A stretch of DNA of 63,253 nt. Origin: Roseateles toxinivorans (lineage in GTDB: Bacteria > Pseudomonadota > Gammaproteobacteria > Burkholderiales > Burkholderiaceae_C). Shown piece by piece: positions 32,880 to 42,587 of this stretch. The notes below the pieces were generated by a model that did no database searches, was not told where the DNA came from, and worked only from the letters and a program-made list of their open reading frames with translations. The translations under genes and the position numbers were made by a program. Numbering within the stretch: position 1 is the first letter of the stretch; the number at the start of each line of letters is the position of its first letter. The stretch lies in the NCBI GenBank assembly GCA_945898095.1, contig CAMDHE010000012.1, positions 1-63,253 on the forward strand, given 5' to 3'.

Positions 32880-32920
32880 TCGAGGCCGCCCGGCGATGCC
32901 GCGGCGGCCTCGAATTTTTT
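32880..32920 (+). terminator. attenuator-like hairpin between gltI and gltJ
   Basis: A perfect 11-bp stem, TCGAGGCCGCC (32880-32890) with GGCGGCCTCGA (32903-32913), with a 12-nt loop, is followed by ATTTTTT. It has the form of an intrinsic terminator inside the operon, allowing more binding protein than permease. Confidence 0.8.
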
Positions 32921-32931
32921 GAAGGGGTGCT

Positions 32932-33675
32932 GTGGTGTCGACTTGGGAATGGCAGGTTTTCTGCAAGAACACGATCGACGGGGAAGTGATGCTGCGCTGC
33001 TTTGGCAATGGCGGCGAGATCACCTACCTCGATTGGTTGTTCTCTGCCTGGGGCTGGACGCTCAGCGTGGCCTTGCTGGCGATGGTCGTCGCGATCGTGG
33101 CGGGTTCGCTGATGGGCATCTTGCGCACATTGCCGCACAAGGGCCTGGTCTTCATCGGCGATGCCTGGACCGAGTTGTTCCGAAATATTCCGCTGCTGGT
33201 CCAGGTCTTTCTCTGGTACCACGTGCTGCCTTCGCTATTTCTTTCGCTGCGCGCGATTCCCAGCTTCATCCTGGTGGTCGTCGCGCTGGGGTTCTTCACT
33301 TCGGCAAGAATTTCTGAGCAAGTGCGAGCGGGCATCCAGAGCCTGCCGACCGGGCAGCGCCATGCCGGCTTGGCGGTCGGCTTTACGCTGGCGCAGACCT
33401 ACCGCTATGTGTTGCTGCCGATGGCGTTTCGCATCATCATTCCGCCGCTGACCAGCGAAAGCATGAACATCATCAAGAACAGCTCGGTCGCGTTTGCGGT
33501 CAGCATCGCCGAGCTGACGATGTTCGCGATGCAGGCGCAGGAAGAAACCTCGCGCGGCATCGAGGTTTATCTGGCGGTGACTGGCCTGTATTTCCTCTCG
33601 GCCTTTGCGATCAACCGGATCGCCATGGTCGTCGAGCACCGCGTTCAGGTGCCTGGATTGCTGGGGGCCAAGTGA
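32932..33675 (+). CDS. gltJ: glutamate/aspartate ABC transporter permease
   Basis: 247 residues with an amino-acid ABC permease domain: MGILRTLPHKGLVF, ELFRNIPLLVQVFLWYHVLP, and the coupling loop EQVRAGIQSLPTGQRHAGLA. The start is GTG; two adjacent GTG codons (32932 and 32935) are equally possible, with AAGGGG upstream. It is the first permease of the gltJK pair, and gltK starts 1 bp after its stop. Confidence 0.91.
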   Translation: MVSTWEWQVFCKNTIDGEVMLRCFGNGGEITYLDWLFSAWGWTLSVALLAMVVAIVAGSLMGILRTLPHKGLVFIGDAWTELFRNIPLLVQVFLWYHVLPSLFLSLRAIPSFILVVVALGFFTSARISEQVRAGIQSLPTGQRHAGLAVGFTLAQTYRYVLLPMAFRIIIPPLTSESMNIIKNSSVAFAVSIAELTMFAMQAQEETSRGIEVYLAVTGLYFLSAFAINRIAMVVEHRVQVPGLLGAK

Positions 33676-33676
33676 T

Positions 33677-34342
33677 ATGAGCCTCGACTTCAGCTTCCTC
33701 GACTGGCATCTCATCTCGAGCTTCATCCTCAAGGGCCTGGGTTTTTCGTTCCAGCTGACCTTGATCGCGATGCTCGGCGGCATCGCGCTGGGCACGCTGC
33801 TGGCGCTCTTGCGCCTGTCAGGCAAACCCTGGCTGGTGATACCGGCTGCCGCCTATGTCAACACCTTGCGCTCGATCCCGCTGGTGATGGTGATCCTCTG
33901 GTTCTTCCTCTTGATCCCCTTGCTGATCGGCCGGCCGATGGGCGCCGAGCTGTCGGCGATCATCACATTTACCGTTTTTGAAGCGGCTTATTACTCTGAA
34001 ATCATGCGTGCTGGCATCCAGTCGGTGCCCAAGGGTCAGGTCCACGCCGGCTATGCGGTCGGCATGACTTATGGCCAGACGATGCAGTTGATCGTGCTGC
34101 CGCAGGCGTTCAGAAACATGCTGCCGGTGCTGATGACGCAGACGATCATCCTGTTCCAGGACACTTCGCTGGTCTACGCGATCGGCGCCTATGACCTGCT
34201 GAAGGGCTTTGAAGTCGCCGGCAAGAACTTCAACCGTCCGGTCGAGACCTATCTGCTGGCGAGCATTGTCTACTTCGTGATCTGTTTCAGCCTGTCGATG
34301 CTGGTGCGTCGCTTGCAGAAAAAGATCGCCATCATCCGCTGA
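33677..34342 (+). CDS. gltK: glutamate/aspartate ABC transporter permease
   Basis: 221 residues, HisM-like permease: [19 protein letters not shown]-type N-terminal region (read here as [19 protein letters not shown]), [20 protein letters not shown] and [18 protein letters not shown]. The ATG follows gltJ directly; the longer open frame overlapping gltJ is a shadow. It pairs with GltJ to form the membrane channel. Confidence 0.92.
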   Translation: MSLDFSFLDWHLISSFILKGLGFSFQLTLIAMLGGIALGTLLALLRLSGKPWLVIPAAAYVNTLRSIPLVMVILWFFLLIPLLIGRPMGAELSAIITFTVFEAAYYSEIMRAGIQSVPKGQVHAGYAVGMTYGQTMQLIVLPQAFRNMLPVLMTQTIILFQDTSLVYAIGAYDLLKGFEVAGKNFNRPVETYLLASIVYFVICFSLSMLVRRLQKKIAIIR

Positions 34343-34352
34343 GAGCTGTCAC

Positions 34353-35087
34353 ATGATTGAAGTCAAGAACGTTTCCAAGTGGTACGGCAAGTTCCAGGTG
34401 CTGACCGATTGCTCGACCCGCATCAAAAAGGGCGAAGTGGTGGTGGTTTGCGGCCCCTCGGGTTCAGGCAAGTCGACCCTGATCAAGACGGTCAATGCGC
34501 TGGAGCCTTTCCAGCGTGGCGACATCATCGTCGACGGCATTTCACTGGCCGATCCGAAGACCAATCTGCCCAGGCTGCGCTCGCGCGTCGGCATGGTGTT
34601 CCAGCATTTCGAACTCTTCCCCCATCTGTCGGTGACCGAAAACCTGACGATCGCGCAGATCAAGGTGCTGGGCCGCAGTGCTGACGATGCCCTGGCGCGC
34701 GGCCTGAAGATGCTCGACCGCGTCGGCCTGAGCGCCCACAAGGACAAATTCCCCGGCCAGCTTTCGGGCGGCCAGCAGCAGCGCGTGGCGATTGCGCGGG
34801 CCTTGTCGATGGATCCGATGGTGATGCTGTTCGATGAGCCGACCTCGGCGCTCGACCCCGAAATGGTCGGCGAGGTGCTCGACGTGATGATCAAGCTGGC
34901 GCATGACGGCATGACGATGATGTGCGTCACCCATGAAATGGGATTTGCCAAGATGGTCAGCAGCCGCGTCATCTTCATGGATGAAGGCCGCATCGTCGAG
35001 GACTGCCCGCGCGAGGATTTCTTCGGCAAGCCCGATGAACGCACGCCGCGCGCCAAGGAATTCCTTTCGAAGATCCTGCAGCATTGA
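34353..35087 (+). CDS. gltL: glutamate/aspartate ABC transporter ATP-binding protein
   Basis: 244 residues. Walker [27 protein letters not shown], signature [15 protein letters not shown], Walker [16 protein letters not shown] and switch [11 protein letters not shown] are intact; these are the hallmarks of polar amino acid ATPases such as GltL. It closes the gltIJKL operon, and pyrC starts 43 bp later on the same strand. Confidence 0.93.
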   Translation: MIEVKNVSKWYGKFQVLTDCSTRIKKGEVVVVCGPSGSGKSTLIKTVNALEPFQRGDIIVDGISLADPKTNLPRLRSRVGMVFQHFELFPHLSVTENLTIAQIKVLGRSADDALARGLKMLDRVGLSAHKDKFPGQLSGGQQQRVAIARALSMDPMVMLFDEPTSALDPEMVGEVLDVMIKLAHDGMTMMCVTHEMGFAKMVSSRVIFMDEGRIVEDCPREDFFGKPDERTPRAKEFLSKILQH

Positions 35088-35130
35088 GCGCTCGGGTGCC
35101 GGAACCGGCCCGGTGCGACAATTTGGGCTT

Positions 35131-36168
35131 ATGAGCCATCCTTCCTCGCTGACGATCACCCGCCCTGACGATTGGCATCTGCATCTGCGTGACGGCGCGG
35201 CGCTCGCCAGCGTGCTGCCCTGCACGGCCAGGCAATTCGGCCGCGCCATCGTGATGCCCAATCTGCGCCCGCCAATCACCACCGCCGCGCAGGCGCTGGC
35301 ATACCGTGAACGCATCCTGGCGGCATTGCCCGAGGGCGCAGATTTCCAGCCCTTGATGACGCTTTATCTGACCGACCTGACGCCGGCCGACGAGATCAAG
35401 CGTGCCCGCGATGCCGGGGTGGTGGCCTTGAAGCTCTACCCGGCCGGGGCGACGACGAACAGCGATGCCGGTGTCACCGACATCCGCAAAACCTACAAGA
35501 CACTCGAGGCGATGCAGCGCGAAGGTCTGCTGTTGCTGGTGCATGGCGAGGTCACCGACCCCGACATCGACATCTTCGACCGCGAGGCGGTCTTCATCGA
35601 CCGGGTGATGCAGCCGCTGCGCCGCGACATGCCCGAATTGAAGGTGGTGTTCGAACACATCACGACCCGCGAGGCGGCGCAATATGTCGCGTCTGCCGGT
35701 GCATTCACCGCCGCGACCGTGACGCCGCAACACCTGCTCTACAACCGCAATGCGATTTTTACCGGTGGCCTGCGCCCTCATTACTATTGCCTGCCGGTGC
35801 TCAAGCGCGAGGTTCATCGCCTGGCCTTGAATGCTGCAGTGGCCTCGGGCAGCAACAGGTTTTTTCTCGGCACCGACAGCGCACCCCATGCTTCGCAGAT
35901 CAAGGAGACTTCGGTCTGCGGCGCTGGTTGTTTCACCGCGCTGTCGGCGCTGGAGCTCTATGCCGAGGCTTTTGAAGCGATCCAGGCACTCGACAAGTTC
36001 GAAGCCTTTGCCAGTTTCAACGGCCCCGATTTCTACGGCCTGCCGCGCAATACCGGCAAAGTCACGTTGCAGCGTCAGCCATGGACTTTGCCTGAAGTCC
36101 TGCCGTTTGGCGAAGCGCAGATCAAGCCGCTGCGCGGTGGTGAAACCTTGTCCTGGAGGATGTCCTGA
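35131..36168 (+). CDS. pyrC: dihydroorotase
   Basis: 345 residues, class II dihydroorotase of pyrimidine biosynthesis (carbamoyl aspartate to dihydroorotate). The zinc ligands [10 protein letters not shown] (His16, His18), the carboxylated Lys in [10 protein letters not shown] (Lys101), LLVHGE, VFEHITT and LGTDSAPH are all present. Length and motifs match E. coli PyrC (348). It overlaps the NYN-domain gene by an ATG-A junction. Confidence 0.96.
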   Translation: MSHPSSLTITRPDDWHLHLRDGAALASVLPCTARQFGRAIVMPNLRPPITTAAQALAYRERILAALPEGADFQPLMTLYLTDLTPADEIKRARDAGVVALKLYPAGATTNSDAGVTDIRKTYKTLEAMQREGLLLLVHGEVTDPDIDIFDREAVFIDRVMQPLRRDMPELKVVFEHITTREAAQYVASAGAFTAATVTPQHLLYNRNAIFTGGLRPHYYCLPVLKREVHRLALNAAVASGSNRFFLGTDSAPHASQIKETSVCGAGCFTALSALELYAEAFEAIQALDKFEAFASFNGPDFYGLPRNTGKVTLQRQPWTLPEVLPFGEAQIKPLRGGETLSWRMS

Positions 36169-36959
36169 TGAGCCGTCACCAAGTCATGCTGCTGGTCGAC
36201 TTTGACAATGTCTCGCCCGATGTGATCGAGCAGGCGCTCAAGCAGACGCTGGCCGACTATGGCGCAGTGCATGTGCGCCGGGCCTATTGCACCGCCGAAC
36301 ATGCGGTCCAGCATGGGGCTTTCCTGAAGCGCTTGGCGCTGCGCCCGATGGTCAATCTCGCCGTCGGCAAGAACTCGACCGACATTGCGTTGGCAGTTGA
36401 CGCGATCGATCTGGCGATCGACTTGCGTCCCGATGTGGCGGTGATCGTTTCATCCGATTCTGACTTCACGCCGTTGGTCGGGCGCTTGCGCGAAAAGGGC
36501 TGCTGGGTGCGTGGCTTCGGCCAGAAAGGCAAGACCGGCGAGGGCGTGCTGTCGGCCTATGACCAGTTCGATGAACTGGTGCATCAGGAGCACAAGGCGG
36601 CTGCCAAGCGCGCGCTCAGGCCCAAGGTGCAGCCGGCAGCGCCAGCCAAGGTGGATGCCCCCGCGCTGGAGCTCAAGTCAGCCGCCAGGCCGCCGGCGGT
36701 CAAGCGTTCGCGCAAGCCTGCAGCAGCGCCAGCGACCGGCCTGTCGGCCGAGGTCGAAGCCATCCTGCAGGCGGTGCCCGGCTTGCGCGGCGGCGACAAG
36801 GTCGAGCTCGGCGAGGCGGCGCTGCAATTGCGCCAGAGCGGCCTGCTGGCCAAGACCGCAGCTTCGACCAGGCTGTTCAAGAAACATCCCGATCACTTTG
36901 TGCTCTCGCCCGATCGGCAGCCGAACAAGGTCCAGTTTACCGACGTGGTGCGGCGCTGA
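36168..36959 (+). CDS. NYN-domain (PIN-like) RNase with C-terminal winged-helix-like region
   Basis: 263 residues. The N-terminal NYN domain (about 1-140) keeps the acidic active-site motifs LLVDFDNVS, NSTDIALAVDAIDLA and VSSDSDFTPLV, predicting a metal-dependent RNase. A Lys/Ala/Pro-rich linker (about 140-190) is followed by LSAEVEAILQAVPGLRGGDK and RLFKKHPDHFVL, an OST-HTH/LOTUS-like module that may bind RNA. The start overlaps the pyrC stop. The RNA target is unknown. Confidence 0.87.
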   Translation: MSRHQVMLLVDFDNVSPDVIEQALKQTLADYGAVHVRRAYCTAEHAVQHGAFLKRLALRPMVNLAVGKNSTDIALAVDAIDLAIDLRPDVAVIVSSDSDFTPLVGRLREKGCWVRGFGQKGKTGEGVLSAYDQFDELVHQEHKAAAKRALRPKVQPAAPAKVDAPALELKSAARPPAVKRSRKPAAAPATGLSAEVEAILQAVPGLRGGDKVELGEAALQLRQSGLLAKTAASTRLFKKHPDHFVLSPDRQPNKVQFTDVVRR

Positions 36960-37009
36960 AAGCCGACACCTTCATCGCTGCGAGGTCTTTCTCGCGCTGG
37001 CTGGCAGTA

Positions 37010-38281
37010 TTGCTGCTGGTCTGGCTTTCCTTGCCGGCATGGGCTGCGCCGACCGCGCCGGTTTCGGTCAGCGCGCGCCGTGTCTACGAAGGTGCGCGCG
37101 GGCAATTGCTGCAGATCCGTACCCTGCTCAAGCATCAAGACAGCCAGGCTTCGGTGGGTTCGGGCTTTCTGGTCAGTGCTGAAGGCCATGTGCTGAGCAA
37201 TTACCATGTGATCAGCCAATTCGCGCTTGAGCCCGACAGTTACCGGCTGCGCTATGCGACCACCGATGGACAGGAAGGGCAGCTTGAATTGCTGGATTTC
37301 GACCTGCGGCGTGATCTGGCGCTGCTGCGGCTGTTACCGGCGGGATTGAAGCAGCGCGGCGCCCTGGCTTTTCGGTCGCAGTCGCGGCCGCTCGCCAAGG
37401 GCGACCGGATCTACTCGATGGGCAACCCGCATGACGTCGCTTTTGCCGTTGTCGAGGGCAATTACAACGGCCTGGTCGAGCGCAGCCTGGATCCCTTGAT
37501 CTATTACTCGGGCAGCATCAACGCCGGCATGAGTGGCGGGCCGGTGCTCGACGAAGAAGGCCGGGTCGTCGGCGTCAACGTGTCGGCGATGTTCATGGCC
37601 CAGCAGATGAGTTTTCTGGTGCCGGGCGGCTATGCCCAGGCGCTGTTCGAGCGCAGCCGCGATGCCAAGCCGATGAACAGCCCCGCCTGGCCGCGTTTGC
37701 GCCAGCAGTTGCTCGACTATCAGGACGAGTTGACCTTGCGCTTTATCGCCCAACCCTGGCGTGCTGCCGGGCATCCGCGCTATTTGCTGCCGCTAGCGCA
37801 GGAGCAGTTCATGCGTTGCTGGGGGCGTGGCACGGCGGCTGATGCCAAAGGCCTGGATTTCCAGCGTTCGCAATGCCGGATGGAACATGGCTTGTTCGTC
37901 AGCCCTGCGGTGCAGACTGGCTTTCTCGAAATGTCGCATGAGGTCTATGACGGATCGCGTCTGGGTGCAGTCCGTTTTGCCAAGCAATACTCGAGCAGTT
38001 TGCGCAACGAGTCGCTCGGCCAGGCGGACAAGGACCGCACAGCGCCTTTTTGCAAGGAAGATTTCGTCAACCGCGCCGGTCTGCCGCTGCGCGCCGTGGT
38101 CTGCCTGCGCGCCTATCGCAAGTTGGCCGGCTTGCATGATCTGACCGTGCTGGTGACGACGGTCGACGCGCCGACCGAGGGTGCGCTGGGCCGTTTTGAT
38201 GCCCATGGGGTCAGTTTCGAGAATGCGCTGAAGCTGGCCAATCATTACCTGGAGGGCTTCGCATGGAAGCAGCCTCGGTAA
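37010..38281 (+). CDS. secreted trypsin-like serine protease
   Basis: A DegP/trypsin-like protease with the full triad: His66 (LSNYHVIS), Asp102 (RRDLALL) and Ser175 (NAGMSGGPVL), counted from the TTG at 37010. A C-terminal region of about 200 residues (GFLEMSHEVYDGSRLGAVRF) is of unknown type and there is no PDZ domain. The start is unclear: TTG gives a short signal (LLLVWLSLPAWA), while the open frame continues back to include RSFSRWLAVLLLV, a better signal peptide, but with no ATG or GTG. It overlaps the FHA gene by 19 bp. Confidence 0.82.
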   Translation: MLLVWLSLPAWAAPTAPVSVSARRVYEGARGQLLQIRTLLKHQDSQASVGSGFLVSAEGHVLSNYHVISQFALEPDSYRLRYATTDGQEGQLELLDFDLRRDLALLRLLPAGLKQRGALAFRSQSRPLAKGDRIYSMGNPHDVAFAVVEGNYNGLVERSLDPLIYYSGSINAGMSGGPVLDEEGRVVGVNVSAMFMAQQMSFLVPGGYAQALFERSRDAKPMNSPAWPRLRQQLLDYQDELTLRFIAQPWRAAGHPRYLLPLAQEQFMRCWGRGTAADAKGLDFQRSQCRMEHGLFVSPAVQTGFLEMSHEVYDGSRLGAVRFAKQYSSSLRNESLGQADKDRTAPFCKEDFVNRAGLPLRAVVCLRAYRKLAGLHDLTVLVTTVDAPTEGALGRFDAHGVSFENALKLANHYLEGFAWKQPR

Positions 38282-39234
38282 TCGAGTGGCTTGGCCGCGA
38301 CGGACAGGTGCGGATGGTGCACAAGGTCAGCCATTGGCCGGTGACCATCGGCCGCTCGGCGGCTTGCGATCTGGTGCTTGACGACAGCCATCTGGCGGCT
38401 GTCCATGCCGAGCTGCTGCAGGGCGCAGATGGCGTCGAGCTGCATTTGCTGCCGAGCTTGAATGGCGGCTGGCTGGGGCAGCGCCGCCTGCTGGCGGGCG
38501 AAACCGTCGCGCTGCAGGGGCCGGTGCGGTTCCGCTTGGGTGCCACGCAGCTGCGTTGGCGCAGCGCTGCCGACCTGCTGGCGCCGGAACAACTGCTGCA
38601 CGGCCAAGGCAAGGCGAGGTTTGGCAATGCTGGACTGGCGCTGCTGCTGGCGTTATGGATTGCCTTGCTCTGGGCCGACCAATGGGCCGGCCTCAATCCT
38701 GGCGCCCCCTGGGTCGATTACAGCAATGCGATGCTGAGCCCGCTGGCCTTGCTGTTGGGTTGGGCGGGTCTGTGGTCCTTGGTGACGCAGTTGTTCCAGC
38801 ACCGTTTTCCATTCGCCTTGCACCTGCGCCGCGCGCTGGTCGGTTTGACTTCTTTGCACCTGATCGGACTGAGCTTGCCCTTGCTGGCCTATGCGCTGTC
38901 GCAGCCGCGCCTGATGGTGCTCGATGCGCTGTTGTTTCCGATCGGTATGGCGGGCTTGTTGTGGTGGCACGCCGGCCTGGTCTGGCCGCGGGCCAAGCGC
39001 TGGCTGGCCGGTTTGCTGGCGAGTCTGCTGCTGCTGGGCTTGGTGCTGAACATCGCGCGGCGCCAGGAGCAGCAGCATTGGCTCGGCCCGGCCTATCTCA
39101 GTGCCTTGCCGCCACCGCTGTTCAGGCTGGCCGAGCCGCTCGCGCCTGCCGTTCTGGTCAATCAACTGCGCTCGCTGCAGGCGGAACTGGCGCGTCAGGC
39201 GGCCAAGGATAACGACAGCGCGGCTGTCGAATAG
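38263..39234 (+). CDS. membrane protein with N-terminal FHA domain
   Basis: 323 residues. Residues 1-105 form a forkhead-associated domain: WPVTIGRSAACDLVLDD, VHAELL and LNGGWLGQRRL give the usual GR, H and NG positions. The Ser of the canonical SxxH is Ala here (LAAVHAEL), so phosphothreonine binding may be weak. About five membrane helices follow (residues 115-265), then a soluble tail. It overlaps the protease gene, suggesting a functional pair at the envelope. The role is unknown. Confidence 0.78.
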   Translation: MEAASVIEWLGRDGQVRMVHKVSHWPVTIGRSAACDLVLDDSHLAAVHAELLQGADGVELHLLPSLNGGWLGQRRLLAGETVALQGPVRFRLGATQLRWRSAADLLAPEQLLHGQGKARFGNAGLALLLALWIALLWADQWAGLNPGAPWVDYSNAMLSPLALLLGWAGLWSLVTQLFQHRFPFALHLRRALVGLTSLHLIGLSLPLLAYALSQPRLMVLDALLFPIGMAGLLWWHAGLVWPRAKRWLAGLLASLLLLGLVLNIARRQEQQHWLGPAYLSALPPPLFRLAEPLAPAVLVNQLRSLQAELARQAAKDNDSAAVE

Positions 39235-39273
39235 CCCGGTAGCAAGGCCGCCGGCCGGATTGCGCGAGTTCGA

Positions 39274-40191
39274 TCAGGCGGGCAAGAAGCCCTCGATCGA
39301 CAGATAGCGCTCGCCGGTGTCGTAGTTGAACCCCAGCACTCGCGCGCCGGCGCCGAGTTCGGGCAGTTTCTGCGCGATCGCTGCCAAGGTTGCGCCGCTC
39401 GAAATACCGACCAGCAGGCCTTCCTCGCGGGCACTGCGGCGGGCATATTCACGCGCGTCCTCGGCCTCGACCAGGATCACGCCGTCGAGCAGGGCGGTAT
39501 GCAGATTGGCCGGGATGAAGCCCGCACCGATGCCCTGGATCGGATGCGGGCTCGGCGCGCCGCCGCTGATCACTGGCGAGGCGCTCGGTTCGACCGCAAA
39601 AACCTTCAAGCCGGGCCAAGCGGCTTTCAGCACTTCAGCGCAACCGGTCAGATGGCCGCCGGTGCCCACGCCGGTGATCAGCGCGTCGAGGCCGTCAGGA
39701 AAGGCCCGCAATATTTCTTGCGCCGTGGTGCGTTTGTGGACGGCGATATTGGCCGGATTCTCGAACTGCTGTGGCATCCAGGCGCCGGGGTTTTGCGCCA
39801 CCAGTTCCTGCGCTCTGGCAATCGCTCCCTTCATACCTTTTTCACGCGGCGTCAGGTCGAAACTCGCGCCATAGGCCAGCATCAGGCGGCGCCGTTCGAT
39901 CGACATGCTGTCGGGCATTACCAGGATCAGGCGATAGCCCTTGACCGCGGCGACCATCGCCAGGCCGACGCCGGTATTGCCTGAAGTCGGCTCGATGATG
40001 ATGCCGCCAGGCCGCAGCAGGCCACGTGCTTCGGCATCTTCGACCATGGCCAGGGCGATCCGGTCCTTGATCGAGCCGCCCGGATTGCCGCGCTCTGACT
40101 TGATCCAGACCTGGGCATTGCTGCCGAACAGGCGCTGCATGCGGATATGCGGCGTGTTGCCGATGGTGGCGAGGACGTTGTCGGCTTGCAT
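39274..40191 (-). CDS. cysK: cysteine synthase (O-acetylserine sulfhydrylase)
   Basis: 305 residues, PLP fold type II; makes cysteine from O-acetylserine and sulfide. [12 protein letters not shown], the PLP lysine in [11 protein letters not shown], the substrate loop [14 protein letters not shown]-phosphate loop [24 protein letters not shown] and [10 protein letters not shown] are present. The [10 protein letters not shown] block is CysK-like. The ATG at 40191 begins the family N-terminus; the longer open frame overlaps the DUF47 gene and is rejected. It is convergent with the FHA gene. Confidence 0.93.
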   Translation of the reverse strand: MQADNVLATIGNTPHIRMQRLFGSNAQVWIKSERGNPGGSIKDRIALAMVEDAEARGLLRPGGIIIEPTSGNTGVGLAMVAAVKGYRLILVMPDSMSIERRRLMLAYGASFDLTPREKGMKGAIARAQELVAQNPGAWMPQQFENPANIAVHKRTTAQEILRAFPDGLDALITGVGTGGHLTGCAEVLKAAWPGLKVFAVEPSASPVISGGAPSPHPIQGIGAGFIPANLHTALLDGVILVEAEDAREYARRSAREEGLLVGISSGATLAAIAQKLPELGAGARVLGFNYDTGERYLSIEGFLPA

Positions 40192-40231
40192 GTGGGGTCT
40201 CCTGAGTTTGGCAATAAGTTGGATGTCCGGC

Positions 40232-40879
40232 TCAGGTGTTTTCGAGCAGGATTTCCTCGATCGTCTTGGCGGCGCGTTTGCTCGAGTCAAGCACGGTTTC
40301 GAGCAGCGAATACAGCTCCAGCATCTTGATCGCATGCCAGACTGCCGGGTCTTCGCCTTCGTCTTCAAACAGTTTCTTGATTGCCTTCTGGCGCAGCTCT
40401 TCGACTGCCGATTCGAGCAGATCGATTTCCTTGCACAGATCGATGATTTCCTGGCCCCGATCCTTGTCGGCCAGGGCCACCACCGCATGGTGCAAGCGCA
40501 TGCAGGCATCGGCGCTCAGTGACGCCATCGCCCGTGCTTCGATGGTGGCCGTATCGATGTGATAAGCCCCAATCGCATTGGCCACATGCTGCAAGTCGTC
40601 GAGTACCCGGTCGAGATCGAGCGTCAAGGTATGCAACTGGTCGCGGTTGATCGGCGTGGTGAAAGACTGGTAGAGCTGCCGGATCAGGTCGGCCTTGATC
40701 TTGTCGGCGCTGGTTTCGTTCTGGTGCACTTCCTCGATCAAGTCGAGCGTGGTCTCTGCGTCTTGGCCCAGGCCGGTGATCAGGCGCAGGGTGGCGTTGG
40801 CACCCGCCACCAGACGGCTGGTGTGGGCGGCCAGCAGGTCGAAGAATACGCTTCGTTTGGAAATCACATTGCTGAGCAT
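40232..40879 (-). CDS. DUF47 (PhoU-like) Pit accessory protein, copy 2
   Basis: 215 residues, all-helical PhoU-like domain: [38 protein letters not shown] and [20 protein letters not shown]. Such proteins regulate or assist the Pit phosphate permease. The ATG at 40879 has AGGAAG 7 bp upstream, better than the longer frame. It lies 26 bp after pit and resembles the copy before pit (shared KTIEEIL-ENT end, FTTPx[13 protein letters not shown]), so it probably arose by duplication. Confidence 0.9.
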   Translation of the reverse strand: MLSNVISKRSVFFDLLAAHTSRLVAGANATLRLITGLGQDAETTLDLIEEVHQNETSADKIKADLIRQLYQSFTTPINRDQLHTLTLDLDRVLDDLQHVANAIGAYHIDTATIEARAMASLSADACMRLHHAVVALADKDRGQEIIDLCKEIDLLESAVEELRQKAIKKLFEDEGEDPAVWHAIKMLELYSLLETVLDSSKRAAKTIEEILLENT

Positions 40880-40905
40880 CAGGGTCTTCCTAGCTGCGGC
40901 TGTCG

Positions 40906-41925
40906 TCAAAGAAAGCCATGTCCGATGTACCAGAAGCAGGCGGCAATCAGGCCTGAAGCCGGGATCGTCAGCACCCAGGCGATGACCAGATTGAAAGTCA
41001 CGGCCCAGCGCACTGCTTTCACATCCTGGGCGGTGCCGACACCGACGATGGCGCCGGTGATCGTGTGCGTCGTCGAGACCGGAATGCCGCCCCAGGTGGC
41101 CAGGGCCAGGCTGATCGCGCCTCCCATCGAGGCGCAGGAGCCGCTGACTGAATTGAGCTTGGTGATCTTGCTGCCCATGGTCTTGACGATGCGCCAGCCG
41201 CCCATATAAGTGCCCCAGGCGATCGCGCTGTAGCAGACGACGACGACCCAGTTCGGCAGAGTCGCCACATCGGTCGTGGCCACTCCAGCCGAGATCAGCA
41301 GCAGCCAGATGATGCCGATGGTTTTCTGCGCGTCATTGCCTCCATGCCCGATGCTGTAGGCGGCCGCAGCCAGCAGTTGGGCATTCTTGAACCATTTGCT
41401 GGCTTGCTGCGGCGAGCGATTGCGGAAGGCCCAGGCCGCCAGCACCATCAGCAGGCCGCCCAGCATGAAGCCGACAAAGGGTGAGATCACGATGAAAATG
41501 AGGATCTTGCCGAAGCCGCCCCACAGCAGCGGAGCGGCAGACCCGGCCTTGATCATCGTCGCGCCGACCAAGCCGCCCACCAGCGCATGCGAAGACGAAC
41601 TCGGGATGCCGTAGATCCAGGTGATGATGTTCCAGATCAGGGCGCCCGACAAGGCGCCAAAGATCACGTAATGGTCGACGAACGCCGGGTCGACGGTGCC
41701 CTTGCCGATGGTGGCGGCCACTTTCAACTGGAACACCCACAAGGCGGCGAAGTTGAAGAAAGCGGCGAACAGCACGGCCTGCTTCGGGGTTAGCGCGCCG
41801 GTGGCGACGATGGTCGAAATCGAGTTGGCGCCGTCGTGAAATCCGTTCATGAAGTCGAATGCGATGGCGACCGCGACGAGCAAAGCGAGCACCCAGAAAC
41901 TGATGGTCAAACCTTCCATGGCCAT
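40906..41925 (-). CDS. pit: inorganic phosphate transporter, Pit family
   Basis: 339 residues with about ten membrane helices. The two PHO4 signature halves are FDFMNGFHDGANSISTIVAT and IGHGGNDAQKTIGIIW, together with IYGIPSSSSHALVGGLVGA and GIPVSTTHTITGAIVGVG. It takes up phosphate, probably as a metal-phosphate complex driven by protons. It lies between two DUF47 genes on the same strand, in one operon. Confidence 0.94.
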   Translation of the reverse strand: MAMEGLTISFWVLALLVAVAIAFDFMNGFHDGANSISTIVATGALTPKQAVLFAAFFNFAALWVFQLKVAATIGKGTVDPAFVDHYVIFGALSGALIWNIITWIYGIPSSSSHALVGGLVGATMIKAGSAAPLLWGGFGKILIFIVISPFVGFMLGGLLMVLAAWAFRNRSPQQASKWFKNAQLLAAAAYSIGHGGNDAQKTIGIIWLLLISAGVATTDVATLPNWVVVVCYSAIAWGTYMGGWRIVKTMGSKITKLNSVSGSCASMGGAISLALATWGGIPVSTTHTITGAIVGVGTAQDVKAVRWAVTFNLVIAWVLTIPASGLIAACFWYIGHGFL

Positions 41926-41930
41926 GACCC

Positions 41931-42569
41931 TCAGGTGTTCTCGATCAGGATTTCTTCGATCGTCTTCGCGGCGTCTTCACAGCGGTCGAGCACGCTGTCG
42001 AGCAGGGAATAGAACTCGCGCATCTTCATCGCGGTCCAGGGGCTGCCGCCATCCTCGAAAAGCTTGGTCACTGCCTGCCTTTCGATCCGGTCGGCCTGCG
42101 ATTCGATTGATTCGATTTCCTTGCACAGGTCGATGATTTCCTGGGTTCTATGCTTGTCAGACAGGGCACTGACCGCGCGGTTCAGGCGCATGCAGGCATC
42201 GGCAATCAAGGAGGCCATCTTGCGGCCTTCGCTGGTCGACTCCTTGATGCTGTACATGCCGACGGCATGGGCCACATGGCGCAATGCGTTGATGACGTTG
42301 TCGAGTTCGATCGTCAGCGCGTGGATCTGATCGCGGTTGAACGGTGTGGTGAAGGACTTGTGCAGCAGCATGATCAATTCGGCCTTGATCTTGTCGGCAC
42401 TCTGTTCGTTCATGTCGACCTCGGCCGCCAGCGCGGCGCCGTCATGACCGGGCTCGCCGAGCGTATTGACCAGTCGCAGCACCGCGTTGGCGCCGGCGAC
42501 GACGCGGTCGGAATGTGCTGCAAGCAGCTCATAAAACTGCTTGCGTTGTGGCATCAGGCTGCTGAACAT
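41931..42569 (-). CDS. DUF47 (PhoU-like) Pit accessory protein, copy 1
   Basis: 212 residues, PhoU-like helical bundle: NEQSADKIKAELIMLLHKSF, FTTPFNRDQIHALTIELDNV and [20 protein letters not shown]. It is the first gene of the DUF47-pit-DUF47 operon, 5 bp from pit, and starts 18 bp after the end of the SulP gene. Likely a regulator or partner of Pit. Confidence 0.92.
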   Translation of the reverse strand: MFSSLMPQRKQFYELLAAHSDRVVAGANAVLRLVNTLGEPGHDGAALAAEVDMNEQSADKIKAELIMLLHKSFTTPFNRDQIHALTIELDNVINALRHVAHAVGMYSIKESTSEGRKMASLIADACMRLNRAVSALSDKHRTQEIIDLCKEIESIESQADRIERQAVTKLFEDGGSPWTAMKMREFYSLLDSVLDRCEDAAKTIEEILIENT

Positions 42570-42587
42570 CGGGTCCCCTCGGTTTTC

